Assembly (NCBI GenBank): GCA_030147505.1
Contig: JASBVG010000037.1
Coordinates: forward strand, 62,001-126,000
Length of the DNA: 64,000 bases
From: Tardiphaga sp.
Lineage (GTDB): Bacteria; Pseudomonadota; Alphaproteobacteria; Rhizobiales; Xanthobacteraceae
Direction of reading: 5' to 3'
In this document: in pieces, positions 17,797 to 27,600 of the stretch
Layout of the letters: every line of letters starts with the position of its first letter
How positions within the stretch are numbered: position 1 is the stretch's first letter
Made by a program: the position numbers and the translations under genes
Notes under the pieces: model-generated
Seen by the model: the letters and a program-made list of their open reading frames with translations, nothing else
Database searches by the model: none
Told to the model about the DNA's origin: nothing

Positions 17797-19152
17797 ATGC
17801 GCAGCACTTTCCTCTGCTCCGTCGCTTCCCTCGTCATGCTCACCTCCGCCGCGTTCGCGCAGGCTGAAGGTGAGTTCCCCGCCAAGCTCGCCGGCCACGC
17901 CGTGCTGCCGGCCAATTCGACCATCGAAGCTCCAGCCGATGCACCGAATGATCTGAAGACCTCCGGCAAATACACCACCGGCAAGCGCGTCGAGAAGCTC
18001 GGCAGCGTGATGGGCAAATCCAAGGAACGCGACACCGGCATCGCACTGCCGATGCAGGGTCAGCCGCTGCAGGGCCATTCCGGTATCAAGGTGATGGCCG
18101 ACGGTTCGTTCTGGGTCCTGACCGACAATGGCGCCGGCGCGCGCGCCAACTCGCCCGACTACATGATCTATCTCAATCGCCACAAGATCGACTGGAAGAG
18201 CGGCAAGATTGAGAAGCAGGAAACCGTGTTCTTGCACGATCCCGACAAGAAGGTGCCGTTCCGCATCGTGCACGAAGACACTGCCAAACGCTACCTGACC
18301 GGCTCGGATGTTGACACTGAAGGCTTCCAGATTGTTGGCGACAATTTCTGGATCGGCGAGGAATTCGGCCCCTACATCATCAAAGCCGACAAGACCGGCA
18401 AGGTGCTCGAATTCTTCGAGACTGTCGTCGACGGCAAGCCGGTGCGTTCGCCGGATCATTGGCAGGTGGCGACGCCGGGCGCGCCGGGCGCCAGCTACAC
18501 CAATGTCAATCTGCGCCGCTCCAAAGGCTATGAAGGTTTTGCCGCCTCGAAGGACGGCAAGTTCCTCTATGGCCTGCTCGAAGGCCCGATCTGGGATGCC
18601 GAGAAGAAAGACTGGGAAAAGGTCGACGGCAAGGAAGCGGCCCGCATCCTGGAATTCGATGTGGCCGCCCAGAAGTTCACCGGTCGGTTCTGGCACTATG
18701 TGTTCGAAACCAATGGCAATGCTATTGGCGACTTCAACATGATCACGGCCGACAACGGCTTGATCATCGAGCGTGACGACGGCGAAGGTACCAAGGACAA
18801 GGCCTGCGCCGACGGCAAGCGTGGCACCGATTGCTTCCCGGACCTTCCGAAGCTGAAGCGCGTCTACAAGATCGAGATGAACGACAGCAATGTCGGCAAG
18901 CCCATCCGCAAGGTCGGCTTTATCGACCTGCTGAAGATCCAGGACCCGGACAAGCTGGCCAGAAAGCCGCTGAACGACGGCGTGCTGGCCTTCCCGTTCT
19001 TCACCATCGAGAACGTCGACCAGGTCGATGCCACGCATATCATCGTCGGCAACGACAACAACCTGCCGTTCTCGTCGAGCCGCGATCCGAACAAGGCCGA
19101 CGACAACGAGTTCGTGCTGCTCGAAGTCGCCGACTTCCTGAAGGCGAAGTAA
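17797..19152 (+). CDS. Secreted esterase-like activity of phytase family protein
   Basis: A 451-aa protein with signal peptide MRSTFLCSVASLVMLTSAAF-AQA. The mature part is a beta-propeller-like phytase/esterase domain: GHSGIKVMADGSFWVLTDNG, DTEGFQIVGDNFWIGEEFGP, EGFAASKDGKFLYGLLEGPI, GDFNMITADNGLIIERDDGE and FPFFTIENVDQVDATHIIVG. Many acidic loops could bind calcium. Members are secreted and thought to act on phosphoesters or other esters. ATG 17797 has CAGGAG 7 bp upstream; the in-frame extension to 17473 runs over the neighbour's promoter and is rejected. A strong terminator follows. Confidence 0.88.
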   Translation: MRSTFLCSVASLVMLTSAAFAQAEGEFPAKLAGHAVLPANSTIEAPADAPNDLKTSGKYTTGKRVEKLGSVMGKSKERDTGIALPMQGQPLQGHSGIKVMADGSFWVLTDNGAGARANSPDYMIYLNRHKIDWKSGKIEKQETVFLHDPDKKVPFRIVHEDTAKRYLTGSDVDTEGFQIVGDNFWIGEEFGPYIIKADKTGKVLEFFETVVDGKPVRSPDHWQVATPGAPGASYTNVNLRRSKGYEGFAASKDGKFLYGLLEGPIWDAEKKDWEKVDGKEAARILEFDVAAQKFTGRFWHYVFETNGNAIGDFNMITADNGLIIERDDGEGTKDKACADGKRGTDCFPDLPKLKRVYKIEMNDSNVGKPIRKVGFIDLLKIQDPDKLARKPLNDGVLAFPFFTIENVDQVDATHIIVGNDNNLPFSSSRDPNKADDNEFVLLEVADFLKAK

Positions 19153-19182
19153 GTCTATCTCAGGCGACCGCCTGAAGCGCGA

Positions 19183-19210
19183 AAGCCCTCCCGCCAGGGA
19201 GGGCTTTTTT
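19183..19210 (+). terminator. Strong rho-independent terminator
   Basis: A perfect 10-bp stem AAGCCCTCCC / GGGAGGGCTT with tetraloop GCCA is followed by TTTTTT. It closes the phytase-like gene, which ends 30 bp upstream. Confidence 0.9.
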
Positions 19211-19242
19211 GTTCCCTCGCCCCGCAAGGGAGAGGGAAGACT

Positions 19243-20928
19243 TCAAGCCGCTCGCACCTTCGCCAGAAACTCATCCACGGCCTTACGCAGGATTCCCGAT
19301 TGACCGTCGAGTTCCCTGGCATTGCTCAGCACGGCACCGGCAGCCTGACCAGTAGCTTCGGCCGCCGCACTGACACCGCCAATATGCTTGCTGACCTCGC
19401 TTGATCCCGCGGCGACCGATTGGATGTTGCGAGCAATTTCCTGAGTCGCCGCACCCTGTTGCTCGACCGCCGATGAAATCGATGTGGTGATCTGACTCAT
19501 CTGCGCGATGGTGCCGGTGATCGCATTGATCGAGCTGACGGCATCATTCGTTGACGCCTGCATCGCCGAAACCTGCGCCGAGATTTCCTCGGTCGCCTTT
19601 GCTGTCTGGCTCGCCAGAGCCTTCACTTCGGATGCAACGACAGCAAAACCGCGTCCGGACTCGCCGGCGCGTGCGGCCTCAATGGTTGCATTGAGTGCAA
19701 GCAGATTGGTCTGCGACGCAATGCTGTGAATAAGTTGCACCACCTCACCGATCTTCTCGGCGCCGCTGGCAAGTTGCTGCACCGTCGCGTTGGTCCGCTC
19801 GGCATCGCCGACCGCGCGGCCGGCAATCTCGCTCGATGCAGCGACCTGACGCAGCACCTCGCTAACCGAAGCCGACAACTCTTCCGCGGCAGCAGCTACG
19901 GTTCCGACATTGTCGGATGACCGGGCCGACGCGGCTCCCACCGTCGATGCACGCGAACTCGCATCGCTTGCGGTCGCCGTCATGGACTGCGCGGTGCCTT
20001 GCATGCCTGCCGCCGCGGTCGATACGGAGCGTACGATTCCGTTGACGCTGCGTTCGAAATCATCGGCGAGACTATCCATTGCCATACGACGCTCAACTAC
20101 CGATCGCGCCTGCGCTTCCGCTTCGACTTTTTCGAGGGCGTGCACGCGCAGGGCGTTGTCCTTGAACACCTGAACGGTTGCAGCCATCGCGCCAATCTCG
20201 TCATGACGCCCGATCTCAGGAACGGCGTCATCGAGTGCACCATCAACGATGCCGCGCATGCGCGCACCTAGACGGCCGAGCGGCAACGTGATGCTGCGGC
20301 CGATCATCCATGCCAGAATGCCGAGCACAGCAATCACGGCAAGCGTGACAAGCAGCACCGACCGCGCACTCTCCCAGACCTGCGCCTGCAGATCGTCAAT
20401 ATAAACGCCGGTGCCAATCACCCAGCCCCATGGCTCAAAGCCGACCACGTAGGACAATTTCGGCTGCGGCGCATCCTTGCCCGGTTTAGGCCAGAGATAA
20501 TCGACAAATCCCGCCTTCTGCTTCTTCACCACCTCGGTGAATTCCACAAACAATCGCTTGCCGTTCGGATCTTTGCTGCCAGACAGCTCCGAGCCGTTCA
20601 GCTCCGGCTTGATGGGATGCATCACCATTTTCGGATGCATGTCGTTGATCCAGAAGTAGTCGCCATTGCCGTAGCGCAGCTTTCCAATACGAGCTGCAGC
20701 GGCTTTGCGCGCGACCTCGTCAGAAACGCCTGCCCGAACGGTTGCGTATTCTTCTTGCGCGATGTTGAGAGCGAGCTCGGTAAGATGTGTGAGTTCGCCC
20801 TGGCGTTGCCGCTTTAGCGATTCACTGAGCGTGTTGAGCTGCATCCATGCCAGACCGGCAAGTCCACAAAAGCACAGACCGATGATGCTGTAGAGACGAA
20901 GACCGATCGAAAGACGAACAGGCGGCAT
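19243..20928 (-). CDS. Methyl-accepting chemotaxis protein with sCache_2 sensor (copy 1)
   Basis: A 561-aa chemoreceptor. TM1 is at about 10-32, a periplasmic sCache_2 domain at 33-185 ([54 protein letters not shown]), TM2 at about 190-212, HAMP at 213-265, and the signalling domain to the end with the hairpin tip [20 protein letters not shown]. No C-terminal CheR/CheB pentapeptide is present. sCache_2 receptors of this type commonly sense short carboxylates; the ligand is inferred. It is a paralogue of the gene at 21198-22877, with a nearly identical signalling domain. Confidence 0.93.
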   Translation of the reverse strand: MPPVRLSIGLRLYSIIGLCFCGLAGLAWMQLNTLSESLKRQRQGELTHLTELALNIAQEEYATVRAGVSDEVARKAAAARIGKLRYGNGDYFWINDMHPKMVMHPIKPELNGSELSGSKDPNGKRLFVEFTEVVKKQKAGFVDYLWPKPGKDAPQPKLSYVVGFEPWGWVIGTGVYIDDLQAQVWESARSVLLVTLAVIAVLGILAWMIGRSITLPLGRLGARMRGIVDGALDDAVPEIGRHDEIGAMAATVQVFKDNALRVHALEKVEAEAQARSVVERRMAMDSLADDFERSVNGIVRSVSTAAAGMQGTAQSMTATASDASSRASTVGAASARSSDNVGTVAAAAEELSASVSEVLRQVAASSEIAGRAVGDAERTNATVQQLASGAEKIGEVVQLIHSIASQTNLLALNATIEAARAGESGRGFAVVASEVKALASQTAKATEEISAQVSAMQASTNDAVSSINAITGTIAQMSQITTSISSAVEQQGAATQEIARNIQSVAAGSSEVSKHIGGVSAAAEATGQAAGAVLSNARELDGQSGILRKAVDEFLAKVRAA

Positions 20929-21153
20929 GAAGTGACCCGACCAACAATGCTGAAATATGTAGTCAGCATTGCAGCGGGTGGTTTCCAGTTCATGAAGTCA
21001 CCGGCTGCCTGACCGTGGCGTGATACCGGCAGCCAACTTAAATATATGCGGGCGGTATCGAGTGACCGATTTGGCCCTCCGTCGTTAGTCTATTCGGCAG
21101 ATACTACCGCAGAACGAACCGCCCGATCTGCCCGAGACGGATGAAAGGCTATC

Positions 21154-21174
21154 AAAAGCCCCTCGTCGAAGGGC
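21154..21174 (-). terminator. Rho-independent terminator of the second chemoreceptor gene
   Basis: On the minus strand GCCCTTC, loop GAC, GAGGGGC (one G-U pair) is followed by TTTT. It lies 24 bp after the stop of the gene at 21198-22877, so the two chemoreceptor genes are probably separate transcripts. Confidence 0.7.
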
Positions 21175-21197
21175 CCTTGATTCGCCATAGCCCGCTG

Positions 21198-22877
21198 TTA
21201 GGCCGCCCGCACCTTGGCGAGGAAGTCATCGACCGCTGCGCGCAGCAGGCCGGACTGCCCTTCCAGTTCCTGCGCATTCGACAGCACCTGCGATGCCGCC
21301 GAACCGGTCGCCTCAGCCGCGCTGCTGACACCACCGATGTGATTGTTGATCTCGCTCGCGCCCGCCGATACCGACTGAATGTTGCGAGCGATCTCTTGCG
21401 TTGCCGCGCCCTGCTGCTCGACTGCCCCCGAGATCGTGGTCGTGATCTGACTCATCTGTGCGATGGTGCCTGTGATAGCACCGATCGACGCGACCGCTTC
21501 GCTGGTGGACGCCTGCATGGCAGCGACCTGCGCCGAGATCTCCTCGGTCGCCTTGGCTGTCTGGCTCGCCAGTGCCTTCACTTCAGACGCGACGACCGCA
21601 AAGCCGCGACCGGATTCACCAGCCCGCGCCGCCTCGATGGTGGCATTGAGTGCGAGAAGGTTGGTCTGCGAGGCGATGCTGTGAATCAGTTGTACCACTT
21701 CGCCGATCTTTTCGGCGCCGCTGGATAGAATCTGCACCGTCGCATTGGTGCGCTCGGCATCGCTCACCGCCTGGTTGGCGATTTCGCTCGATGCTGCAAC
21801 CTGACGCAATACCTCGCTCACGGATGCCGACAGTTCCTCGGCCGCGGACGCCACAGTGCTGACATTGTCGGACGAACGGTTCGATGCGGCGCTGACCGTC
21901 GCAGCACGTGCACTCGCGTCACCAGCCGTCGCGGTCATCGATTGGGCGGTGCTCTGCATGCCGGCGGCGGCGGCCGATACCGAGCGAACGATGCCGGTTA
22001 CACTGCGCTCGAAATCAGTTGCGATGGCTTCCATGGCTGCGCGGCGCTCGGCCGCAATACGTTCCTGGGCATCCGCCTCCACCTGCTCCAGCGAGCGGAT
22101 GCGCAACGCGTTATCCTTGAACACCTGGACGGACTTGGCCATCGCGCCGACTTCATCGCCGCGGCTGACGCCCGGGATGTCCGCGTCCAGCTCGCCCTTC
22201 GCGAGCGTTTCCATGCGCCCGCCAAGTTGACCAAGCGGCACCGTGATGCTGCGGCCGATGAGCCAGGCGATAACCCCCGCCACCGCGGCGATTGCCAGCA
22301 TCGCCAGCCCCAGTGCCCAGATGATCGGTTTCAGATGCGCGTCGAGATCATCGAGATAAGCGCCAGTGGCGATGAACATGTTCCAGCCGGGGAGCGCCGC
22401 CGCATAGCCCATCTTGCGCGACGGCACGGTCTCGTTCGGCTTTTGGAATTCATAGGTCAGGACATGAGAGCCCTTGGCGGCGACTCCGTCACGAAATTCA
22501 CGCGTGATGGCCACGCCGCTGACCTTCACGTCGAGCCGGTTCGAGCCCGCCTTGAAACCCGGCAAATGAACCACTTCGCCATCCATGGTGTAGATGAAGA
22601 GATAGTTGCCGTTATCGTAGGTCATCGGCTCGATGCGGCGTACCAGTTCCGCCGCGGCCGCCTCCTTGGTCAGCCTGCCCGCAGCAACATCCTTCTGAAT
22701 GTTTGCAGCAACATTCGTCCCGATCTCGACGATCGATTTCAGCTGTAGCATGCGTGCATCAAGCATCTCGCGCTTCATCATCTGGGCAGCGAAAATGCCG
22801 GAGGCGCAGAGGCCTATCATGGTGACAGCCACCAGGACGACCAGCTTGTAGGTGATGCGGATATTGGCAAGCTTCAC
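21198..22877 (-). CDS. Methyl-accepting chemotaxis protein with sCache_2 sensor (copy 2)
   Basis: A 559-aa chemoreceptor with the same plan as its neighbour: TM1 at 10-32, Cache sensor at about 35-185 ([50 protein letters not shown]), TM2, HAMP ([20 protein letters not shown]) and MA domain. From about residue 290 on it is almost the same as copy 1 (for example [20 protein letters not shown]), while the sensor half is clearly diverged. The start is GTG, with GGGGGA 8 bp upstream. Its sensor probably recognises a different ligand. Confidence 0.93.
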   Translation of the reverse strand: MKLANIRITYKLVVLVAVTMIGLCASGIFAAQMMKREMLDARMLQLKSIVEIGTNVAANIQKDVAAGRLTKEAAAAELVRRIEPMTYDNGNYLFIYTMDGEVVHLPGFKAGSNRLDVKVSGVAITREFRDGVAAKGSHVLTYEFQKPNETVPSRKMGYAAALPGWNMFIATGAYLDDLDAHLKPIIWALGLAMLAIAAVAGVIAWLIGRSITVPLGQLGGRMETLAKGELDADIPGVSRGDEVGAMAKSVQVFKDNALRIRSLEQVEADAQERIAAERRAAMEAIATDFERSVTGIVRSVSAAAAGMQSTAQSMTATAGDASARAATVSAASNRSSDNVSTVASAAEELSASVSEVLRQVAASSEIANQAVSDAERTNATVQILSSGAEKIGEVVQLIHSIASQTNLLALNATIEAARAGESGRGFAVVASEVKALASQTAKATEEISAQVAAMQASTSEAVASIGAITGTIAQMSQITTTISGAVEQQGAATQEIARNIQSVSAGASEINNHIGGVSSAAEATGSAASQVLSNAQELEGQSGLLRAAVDDFLAKVRAA

Positions 22878-23013
22878 GGTTTCATTCCCCCAGGTGCGAC
22901 TTCTGCCGCTGATTCCTCGGTGAAACGTATCGGGGTAGTGTTCCTAAATCCTTACACCCGCCGGAGGCGCAACCGAGCTGCCCTGACTGCAGCGAAATAA
23001 TTGTCCGCAGAAC

Positions 23014-23042
23014 GAAAAATCCCCGCCTTCAAGGGCGGGGAC
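23014..23042 (-). terminator. Rho-independent terminator of the serC-serA operon
   Basis: On the minus strand TCCCCGCC, loop CTTGAA, GGCGGGGA is followed by TTTTTC. It lies about 30 bp beyond the serA stop codon. Confidence 0.85.
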
Positions 23043-23072
23043 TTGAGGATTGGCTATACGACGAGAACGTGC

Positions 23073-24662
23073 TCAGAACGCCAACGTCTTCGCCTGCTTC
23101 ACCTGTGGCAGTGCCTTCACCTTGGCCAGCACCTCGGCCGGCACGTCACCATCGACTTCCACCAGCGCAATGGCATCGCCACCCTGGCTCTGGCGGCCGA
23201 GATGGAAAGTCGCGATGTTGATCTTGGCATCGCCGAGCAACGAGGCGAAGGCGCCGATGAAGCCAGGCTTGTCCTCATTGGTGATGTAGATCATCGACTT
23301 GCCGAACTCGGCGTCGACACGGATGCCCTTGATGTCGACGAGACGCGGTTTGCCGTCGGCATAGACCGTACCGGAGACCGCGCGCTCCTGCTTGTCGGTG
23401 GTCACGGCAATGCTGATCATGCTTTCATAATCGCTTTGCGCGGCACGAACGACTTCATCCACCACCATGCCGCGCGCATGAGCAACGCTCGGCGCCGACA
23501 CGACGTTGACGTCGCCGAGCATCGGCCGCAGCAGGCCCGACAGTGCGGCCGAGGTCAGCGCCTTGATCTTCATCTCGGCGACGGCGCCTTCATAGGTGAT
23601 AGTTACCTTGGCGATATCGCTATCGGTCAGCTGACCGGCGAAGGAGCCCAGCTTCTCGGCTAATTCGATGAACGGCTTCAGCTTCGGCGCTTCTTCCGCA
23701 GTGATCGAGGGGAAGTTGATCGCGTTGGAGATGGCCCCCGAAAGCAGATAGTCCGACATCTGCTCGGCGACCTGCAATGCGACGTTCTCCTGCGCTTCGT
23801 TGGTGGAGGCGCCGAGATGCGGGGTGCAGATCACATTGGGATGGCCGAACAGCACGTTCTTGGTGGCAGGCTCCTCGACGAAGACGTCGAAGGCCGCGCC
23901 GGCGACCTGCCCGCTGTTGAGCGCATCGACCAGCGCCTGCTCATCGACCAGACCGCCGCGGGCGCAGTTAATGATACGGACGCCCTTCTTCATCTTCGCG
24001 ATCGCCGGTGCGTCGATGATGTTACGGGTCTTGTCGGTAAGCGGCGTGTGCAGCGTGATGAAATCGGCGCGCTTGAAGAGTTCCTCGAGCTCGACCTTCT
24101 CGACACCGATATCCTTCGCGCGCTCGGGCGACAGGAACGGGTCGAAGGCGATCACCTTCATGCGAAGGCCGAGAGCACGGTCGGCGGCAATCGCGCCGAT
24201 ATTGCCGCAGCCGATCACGCCGAGCGTCTTGCCGGTGATCTCGACGCCCATGAAACGGTTCTTCTCCCACTTGCCTGCCTGCGTGGAGGCATCGGCCTGC
24301 GGGATCTCGCGCGCAAGCGAGAGCATCAGAGTAATGGCGTGTTCCGCCGTCGTGATCGAATTGCCGAACGGCGTGTTCATCACGATGATGCCCTTGGCCG
24401 TGGCCGCGGGGATTTCGACATTGTCGACGCCGATGCCAGCCCGACCGATCACCTTCAGGCGCGTCGCCTTTTCGATGATCTTTGCGGTCGCCTTGGTGGC
24501 CGAGCGGATGGCGAGGCCATCATAGTTGCCGATGATCTCGGCGAGCTTGTCCTTGTCCTTGCCGAGGTTCGGCTGGAAATCGACGTCGATGCCGCGATCC
24601 CGAAAGATCTGAACGGCGGCAGGAGAGAGAGCGTCGGAAATGAGAACTTTAGGGGCGGTCAT
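23073..24662 (-). CDS. serA: D-3-phosphoglycerate dehydrogenase
   Basis: A 529-aa long-type SerA. Residues 1-310 hold substrate and NAD domains with GKTLGVIGCGNIGAIAADRA (Rossmann loop), INCARGGLVDEQALVDALNS and HLGASTNEAQENVA with the catalytic His; the Arg and Glu lie between these. Residues 320-450 form the intervening domain and 455-529 the ACT domain (MIYITNEDKPGFIGAFASLL), which usually binds serine for feedback control. It oxidises 3-phosphoglycerate, the first step of serine synthesis. ATG 24662 (MTAPKVLISD) gives the family length; the frame upstream to 24767 runs through a palindromic repeat. It follows serC after 124 bp. Confidence 0.97.
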   Translation of the reverse strand: MTAPKVLISDALSPAAVQIFRDRGIDVDFQPNLGKDKDKLAEIIGNYDGLAIRSATKATAKIIEKATRLKVIGRAGIGVDNVEIPAATAKGIIVMNTPFGNSITTAEHAITLMLSLAREIPQADASTQAGKWEKNRFMGVEITGKTLGVIGCGNIGAIAADRALGLRMKVIAFDPFLSPERAKDIGVEKVELEELFKRADFITLHTPLTDKTRNIIDAPAIAKMKKGVRIINCARGGLVDEQALVDALNSGQVAGAAFDVFVEEPATKNVLFGHPNVICTPHLGASTNEAQENVALQVAEQMSDYLLSGAISNAINFPSITAEEAPKLKPFIELAEKLGSFAGQLTDSDIAKVTITYEGAVAEMKIKALTSAALSGLLRPMLGDVNVVSAPSVAHARGMVVDEVVRAAQSDYESMISIAVTTDKQERAVSGTVYADGKPRLVDIKGIRVDAEFGKSMIYITNEDKPGFIGAFASLLGDAKINIATFHLGRQSQGGDAIALVEVDGDVPAEVLAKVKALPQVKQAKTLAF

Positions 24663-24743
24663 GGGATGTGATCCTCGAAATGGCTGAAGGCATTCGACGA
24701 CGTCACCCGCGGGCCTGACCTGCGGGTCCACCTTTAAAGATGG

Positions 24744-24767
24744 ATGGCCGGGCTCAAACCCGGCCAT
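24744..24767. repeat. Short palindromic repeat between serC and serA
   Basis: ATGGCCGGG (24744-24752), loop CTCAAA, CCCGGCCAT (24759-24767): a perfect 9-bp hairpin. GGCCGGG-type palindromes like this recur between genes in Bradyrhizobium-type genomes (from memory). Its place inside the serCA operon could affect mRNA stability or relative expression. Confidence 0.6.
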
Positions 24768-24786
24768 GACACACGCTCTTGAGTAG

Positions 24787-25959
24787 TTACGCCGCCTTGG
24801 CGAGCGCAGCCTTGGTCTCAGCGAAGGCCCAGTCGATCCATTGCGTCAGGATCTCGACGTCTTTCGCTTCCACCGTGGCGCCGCACCAGATGCGCAGACC
24901 GGCTGGCGCATCGCGGTAATGCGCGAAGTCGAAACCGGCATTTTCCTTCTCGACCGCCGCGACCAGCTTCTTGGCAAAGTCAGCCTGAGCATCCGGTGAG
25001 AGCGCAGTGATGGCGGGATCGACGACCTTCATGCACACCGAGGTGTTGGAACGAATCGCGCTGTCTGCCGCAAGAAAATCCACCCACGGCGTCTTCTTCT
25101 GCCAGTCGGACAGAACCATGGTGTTGGCATCCGCACGCGCGATCAGTGCCTTGAGGCCACCGACCGACTTCGCCCAGTTCAACGCGTCGAGATAGTCCTC
25201 GACGCAAAGCATCGACGGCGTGTTGATGGTCTCGCCGACGAAGATGCCTTCGTTGAGCTTGCCGCCCTTGGTCATGCGGAAGATCTTCGGCAGCGGCCAC
25301 GGCGGCGTATAGCTCTCAAGACGCGCAACGGCGCGCGGCGAGAGAACGAGCATGCCATGCGCGGCTTCGCCACCCAGCGCCTTCTGCCAGGAGAAGGTGA
25401 CGACATCGAGCTTCGCCCAATCCAGCGGCTGCGCGAAAGCGGCCGAGGTGGCGTCGCAGATGGTCAGGCCTTCACGATCAGCCTTGATCCAGTCGGCATT
25501 GGGCACGCGCACGCCGGAAGTGGTGCCGTTCCAGGTGAAAACAACGTCGCTGTTCGGATCGACCTTGGAAAGCTCCGGAAGCTCGCCATAGCCGGCATGC
25601 AGCTTCACCACGTCCTTGAGCTTCAGCTCCTTGACGATATCCGAGACCCAGCCCTCACCGAAGGATTCCCACGCAATGGTGGTGACAGGACGCGGCCCGA
25701 GCAGCGACCACAGCGCCATCTCGACGGCCCCCGTATCCGAAGCCGGCACGATACCGATGCGATAATCGGCAGGTACCTCAAGCACTTCGCGCGTCAGATC
25801 GATCGCGAGCTTGAGCTTGTTCTTGCCGATCTTGGCGCGGTGCGAACGACCGAGCGCGGCATCATTGAGTTTTTCGGGAGTCCAGCCGGGGCGCTTGGCG
25901 CAAGGGCCGGAGGAGAAATGCGGCACATTCGGCCGCGAAGCGGGCTTCGCTGCAGTCAT
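24787..25959 (-). CDS. serC: Phosphoserine aminotransferase
   Basis: A 390-aa PLP enzyme of the alphaproteobacterial SerC type. Markers are [18 protein letters not shown] at the N-terminus, [49 protein letters not shown], and [20 protein letters not shown] with the PLP-binding Lys near residue 200. It converts 3-phosphohydroxypyruvate to phosphoserine, the step after SerA. It is the first gene of the operon and is preceded by a serC-leader-like RNA structure whose last stem covers the ribosome-binding site. Confidence 0.96.
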   Translation of the reverse strand: MTAAKPASRPNVPHFSSGPCAKRPGWTPEKLNDAALGRSHRAKIGKNKLKLAIDLTREVLEVPADYRIGIVPASDTGAVEMALWSLLGPRPVTTIAWESFGEGWVSDIVKELKLKDVVKLHAGYGELPELSKVDPNSDVVFTWNGTTSGVRVPNADWIKADREGLTICDATSAAFAQPLDWAKLDVVTFSWQKALGGEAAHGMLVLSPRAVARLESYTPPWPLPKIFRMTKGGKLNEGIFVGETINTPSMLCVEDYLDALNWAKSVGGLKALIARADANTMVLSDWQKKTPWVDFLAADSAIRSNTSVCMKVVDPAITALSPDAQADFAKKLVAAVEKENAGFDFAHYRDAPAGLRIWCGATVEAKDVEILTQWIDWAFAETKAALAKAA

Positions 25960-25960
25960 C

Positions 25961-26035
25961 GTCTATCCTTCCAGATAGTAAGCCTCCCGTTGGGGGGAGG
26001 TGTCCCGAGACCGCAGATATTGGAAAGGCTCCGAA
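25961..26035 (-). ncRNA. serC leader RNA motif (5' UTR structure)
   Basis: On the minus strand two hairpins lie just before the serC ATG. The first is CCTCCC / GGGAGG (25983-26000). The second is CTATC, loop TGGAAG, GATAG (25963-25978), whose loop and right arm hold the GGAAGG ribosome-binding site. This matches the described serC motif of alphaproteobacteria, in which the final stem overlaps the RBS of serC. The left boundary of the motif is approximate. It may regulate translation; the ligand, if any, is unknown. Confidence 0.65.
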
Positions 26036-26079
26036 GCGTCAAGCGACTTCGAAGTCTTCACGGGCGATTGATAACGTGT

Positions 26080-26319
26080 TCAGACAGCGCCTTCGGCTGA
26101 TCCGGCGTCTCCATCGCTCACTTTGCCGCGATGCGCGGCGTCGTCTTCGCCAACATCAAGCGGTGCCTTGGCCGGCGTCAGTGGCGCATCTTCCAACAGC
26201 ACTTGAGCTTCGACCACGAGCTGCGCAGCCTTCCGCCTGCTGCCCACTTTCATCACGCTCTGATCATGGACCTTCACGACGTAGTCGGTACCGATTTTCT
26301 CAATGGAGTAATTTTTCAT
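26080..26319 (-). CDS. Small acidic hypothetical protein (79 aa), possible general-stress gene
   Basis: The N-terminal half forms a compact alpha/beta pattern (MKNYSIEKIGTDYVVKVHDQ, VMKVGSRRKAAQLVVEAQVL). The C-terminal half is Ala/Asp/Pro-rich and probably disordered. The first part resembles DUF2188-like small proteins only loosely, so no function is given. ATG 26319 is chosen because TTGGA lies about 8 bp upstream; an ATG two codons earlier would overlap that site. An EcfG-like promoter lies 31-55 bp upstream. Confidence 0.65.
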   Translation of the reverse strand: MKNYSIEKIGTDYVVKVHDQSVMKVGSRRKAAQLVVEAQVLLEDAPLTPAKAPLDVGEDDAAHRGKVSDGDAGSAEGAV

Positions 26320-26349
26320 GCTCATTCCAACGTCTCAGACGTGGATAGA

Positions 26350-26374
26350 TACGTTACCAAATCCCGGCCGTTCC
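26350..26374 (-). promoter_or_regulatory. EcfG-like promoter (GGAAC-N16-CGTA)
   Basis: On the minus strand GGAAC (26374-26370) and CGTA (26353-26350) are separated by 16 bp. The alphaproteobacterial general-stress sigma factor EcfG recognises GGAAC-N16/17-CGTT, so eight of nine bases match. Transcription would start about 25 nt before the small gene at 26319. Confidence 0.5.
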
Positions 26375-26490
26375 GAAACAAACCCTTGCGGAGCTGTGCT
26401 GGTTTATGCGGCATTAACGGGATCGCAGAATTGCGCCGCCGCATGATACCGACCATCGACGGGCGCCTTCGCTTGAAGTCTCGGAACGTA

Positions 26491-26520
26491 AAAAAGAGCA
26501 GCAATGGCATTGCCGCTCTT
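26491..26520. terminator. Hairpin terminator, better on the minus strand
   Basis: Arms AAGAGCAGCAAT (26494-26505) and ATTGCCGCTCTT (26509-26520) pair with a single mismatch on plus, which becomes a G-U pair on minus. On the minus strand the stem is followed by TTTT. It backs up the terminator at 26589-26610 for the outer-membrane-protein gene. Confidence 0.65.
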
Positions 26521-26588
26521 TCGTTTTCTCTCTCGCTACGATCATCGAAAGAGCGATTGCGCTATCCGCGGACCACGGGAGCTTGCCG

Positions 26589-26610
26589 AAAAAAACGCCG
26601 TCCGCGGCGT
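26589..26610 (-). terminator. Rho-independent terminator of the first outer-membrane barrel gene
   Basis: On the minus strand ACGCCG, loop CGGA, CGGCGT is followed by TTTTTT. It lies 11 bp after the stop codon of the gene at 26621. Confidence 0.85.
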
Positions 26611-26620
26611 TGTTCCACAT

Positions 26621-27448
26621 TCAGAATTTGTAGCCGATACCTGCGCGGACGGTGTTGATGTTGGTATCGACTGATGAGGTGAAGCGGATGTATTCCCACT
26701 CCGCACGGGCGAACAGACCACCGATCAGGTTGATGTCGATACCGACACCGGCGGTGTAGCCATAGATCAAATGGCTATACTTGCCATCCTCGACGGACCT
26801 GTTGAGCTGGGTTCCAAGCAGATAAGCAGGTGTGGTCGATCCCGGCCCGGCGGATACGAAGTCGCGCATCGACGCCGTTCGTACGATATCGGCCTGCCCC
26901 AGCGCCAGGCCGCCGAATGCGTAAGGCAGGAAGCTGCCAAAGGCGTAGCCCGCGCGAGCGCGGAAGGTGCCGATGTCGCTGATGCTGATCGAGCTCGACG
27001 CGCTCGACGTCACGTTATGATAGTTGTTGTCGGAAAGCAGACTGTAGCGCCCCATTTCACCGGACGATGCGCCACCGAATTTGCCGTGAACGTAGCTCAT
27101 CTCCACACCGACGACGATGTCGTCCCATTGCGAGTTGTAGCCCGCAAAGCCACCATACACTTCAGAACGCCTGGACTGATCCGTGAAGCTGAGCGGCCAT
27201 GAAGCGACACCCGTTTCGCGCCCGACCAGGGTATTGGCAACCAGACCAGCCGTCATGTCTGAATTGGAGCCGGTGAACTTGGTGTCGCCGGAGCCATAAC
27301 CGGCCTGAGCGCCGATATAAAAGCCATCCCACATGCGTCGAGGTGCAATCGGCTCATCCTGAAACGAGCCACGAAGAAACGGGAGATCGGCGGCCTGCGC
27401 AGCCTGACCGAGACAGACGGCGGCAGCGGCAATCAGAAAGCTACGCAT
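26621..27448 (-). CDS. Outer-membrane beta-barrel protein (Omp25/Omp31 type)
   Basis: A 275-aa protein with signal peptide (MRSFLIAAAAVCLGQAAQAA) and an eight-strand barrel. The barrel is shown by WDGFYIGAQAGYGSGDTKF, GGFAGYNSQWDDIVVGVEMS, GTFRARAGYAFGSFLPYAFG, SHLIYGYTAGVGIDINLIGG and FARAEWEYIRF, with the final YKF aromatic end. It matches the porin-like surface proteins abundant in Rhizobiales. The start is ATG 27448; the codon before it is a GTG in frame. It has its own terminator and is separate from the next barrel gene. Confidence 0.88.
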   Translation of the reverse strand: MRSFLIAAAAVCLGQAAQAADLPFLRGSFQDEPIAPRRMWDGFYIGAQAGYGSGDTKFTGSNSDMTAGLVANTLVGRETGVASWPLSFTDQSRRSEVYGGFAGYNSQWDDIVVGVEMSYVHGKFGGASSGEMGRYSLLSDNNYHNVTSSASSSISISDIGTFRARAGYAFGSFLPYAFGGLALGQADIVRTASMRDFVSAGPGSTTPAYLLGTQLNRSVEDGKYSHLIYGYTAGVGIDINLIGGLFARAEWEYIRFTSSVDTNINTVRAGIGYKF

Positions 27449-27530
27449 CACGACAATTCCTCAACTCACCAACTGGTCTGATCATGCGCCGTTAACCTTA
27501 ACCGTTGGTTGCGATCATACCGCCCGCGCA

Positions 27531-27563
27531 AAACAAAACGGCGCGGGATGATCCCGCGCCGTT
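27531..27563 (-). terminator. Rho-independent terminator of the second outer-membrane barrel gene
   Basis: A 13-bp inverted repeat around one base (AACGGCGCGGGAT / ATCCCGCGCCGTT, 27537-27563) is followed on the minus strand by a T-rich run (TTTTGTTTT). It lies about 40 bp after the stop codon of the gene at 27601. Confidence 0.85.
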
Positions 27564-27600
27564 AAGCAGTGTTAATCGCGAAGCGGCACGACGTGCGCGT

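Noticed and set aside
17782-19227. Antisense ORF of 481 codons over the phytase-like gene
   Set aside because: It is a shadow of a gene with signal peptide, RBS and terminator on the other strand.
26322-26510. Minus-strand 62-codon ORF beside the outer-membrane-protein terminators
   Set aside because: It starts inside a terminator hairpin and has no coding-like composition.
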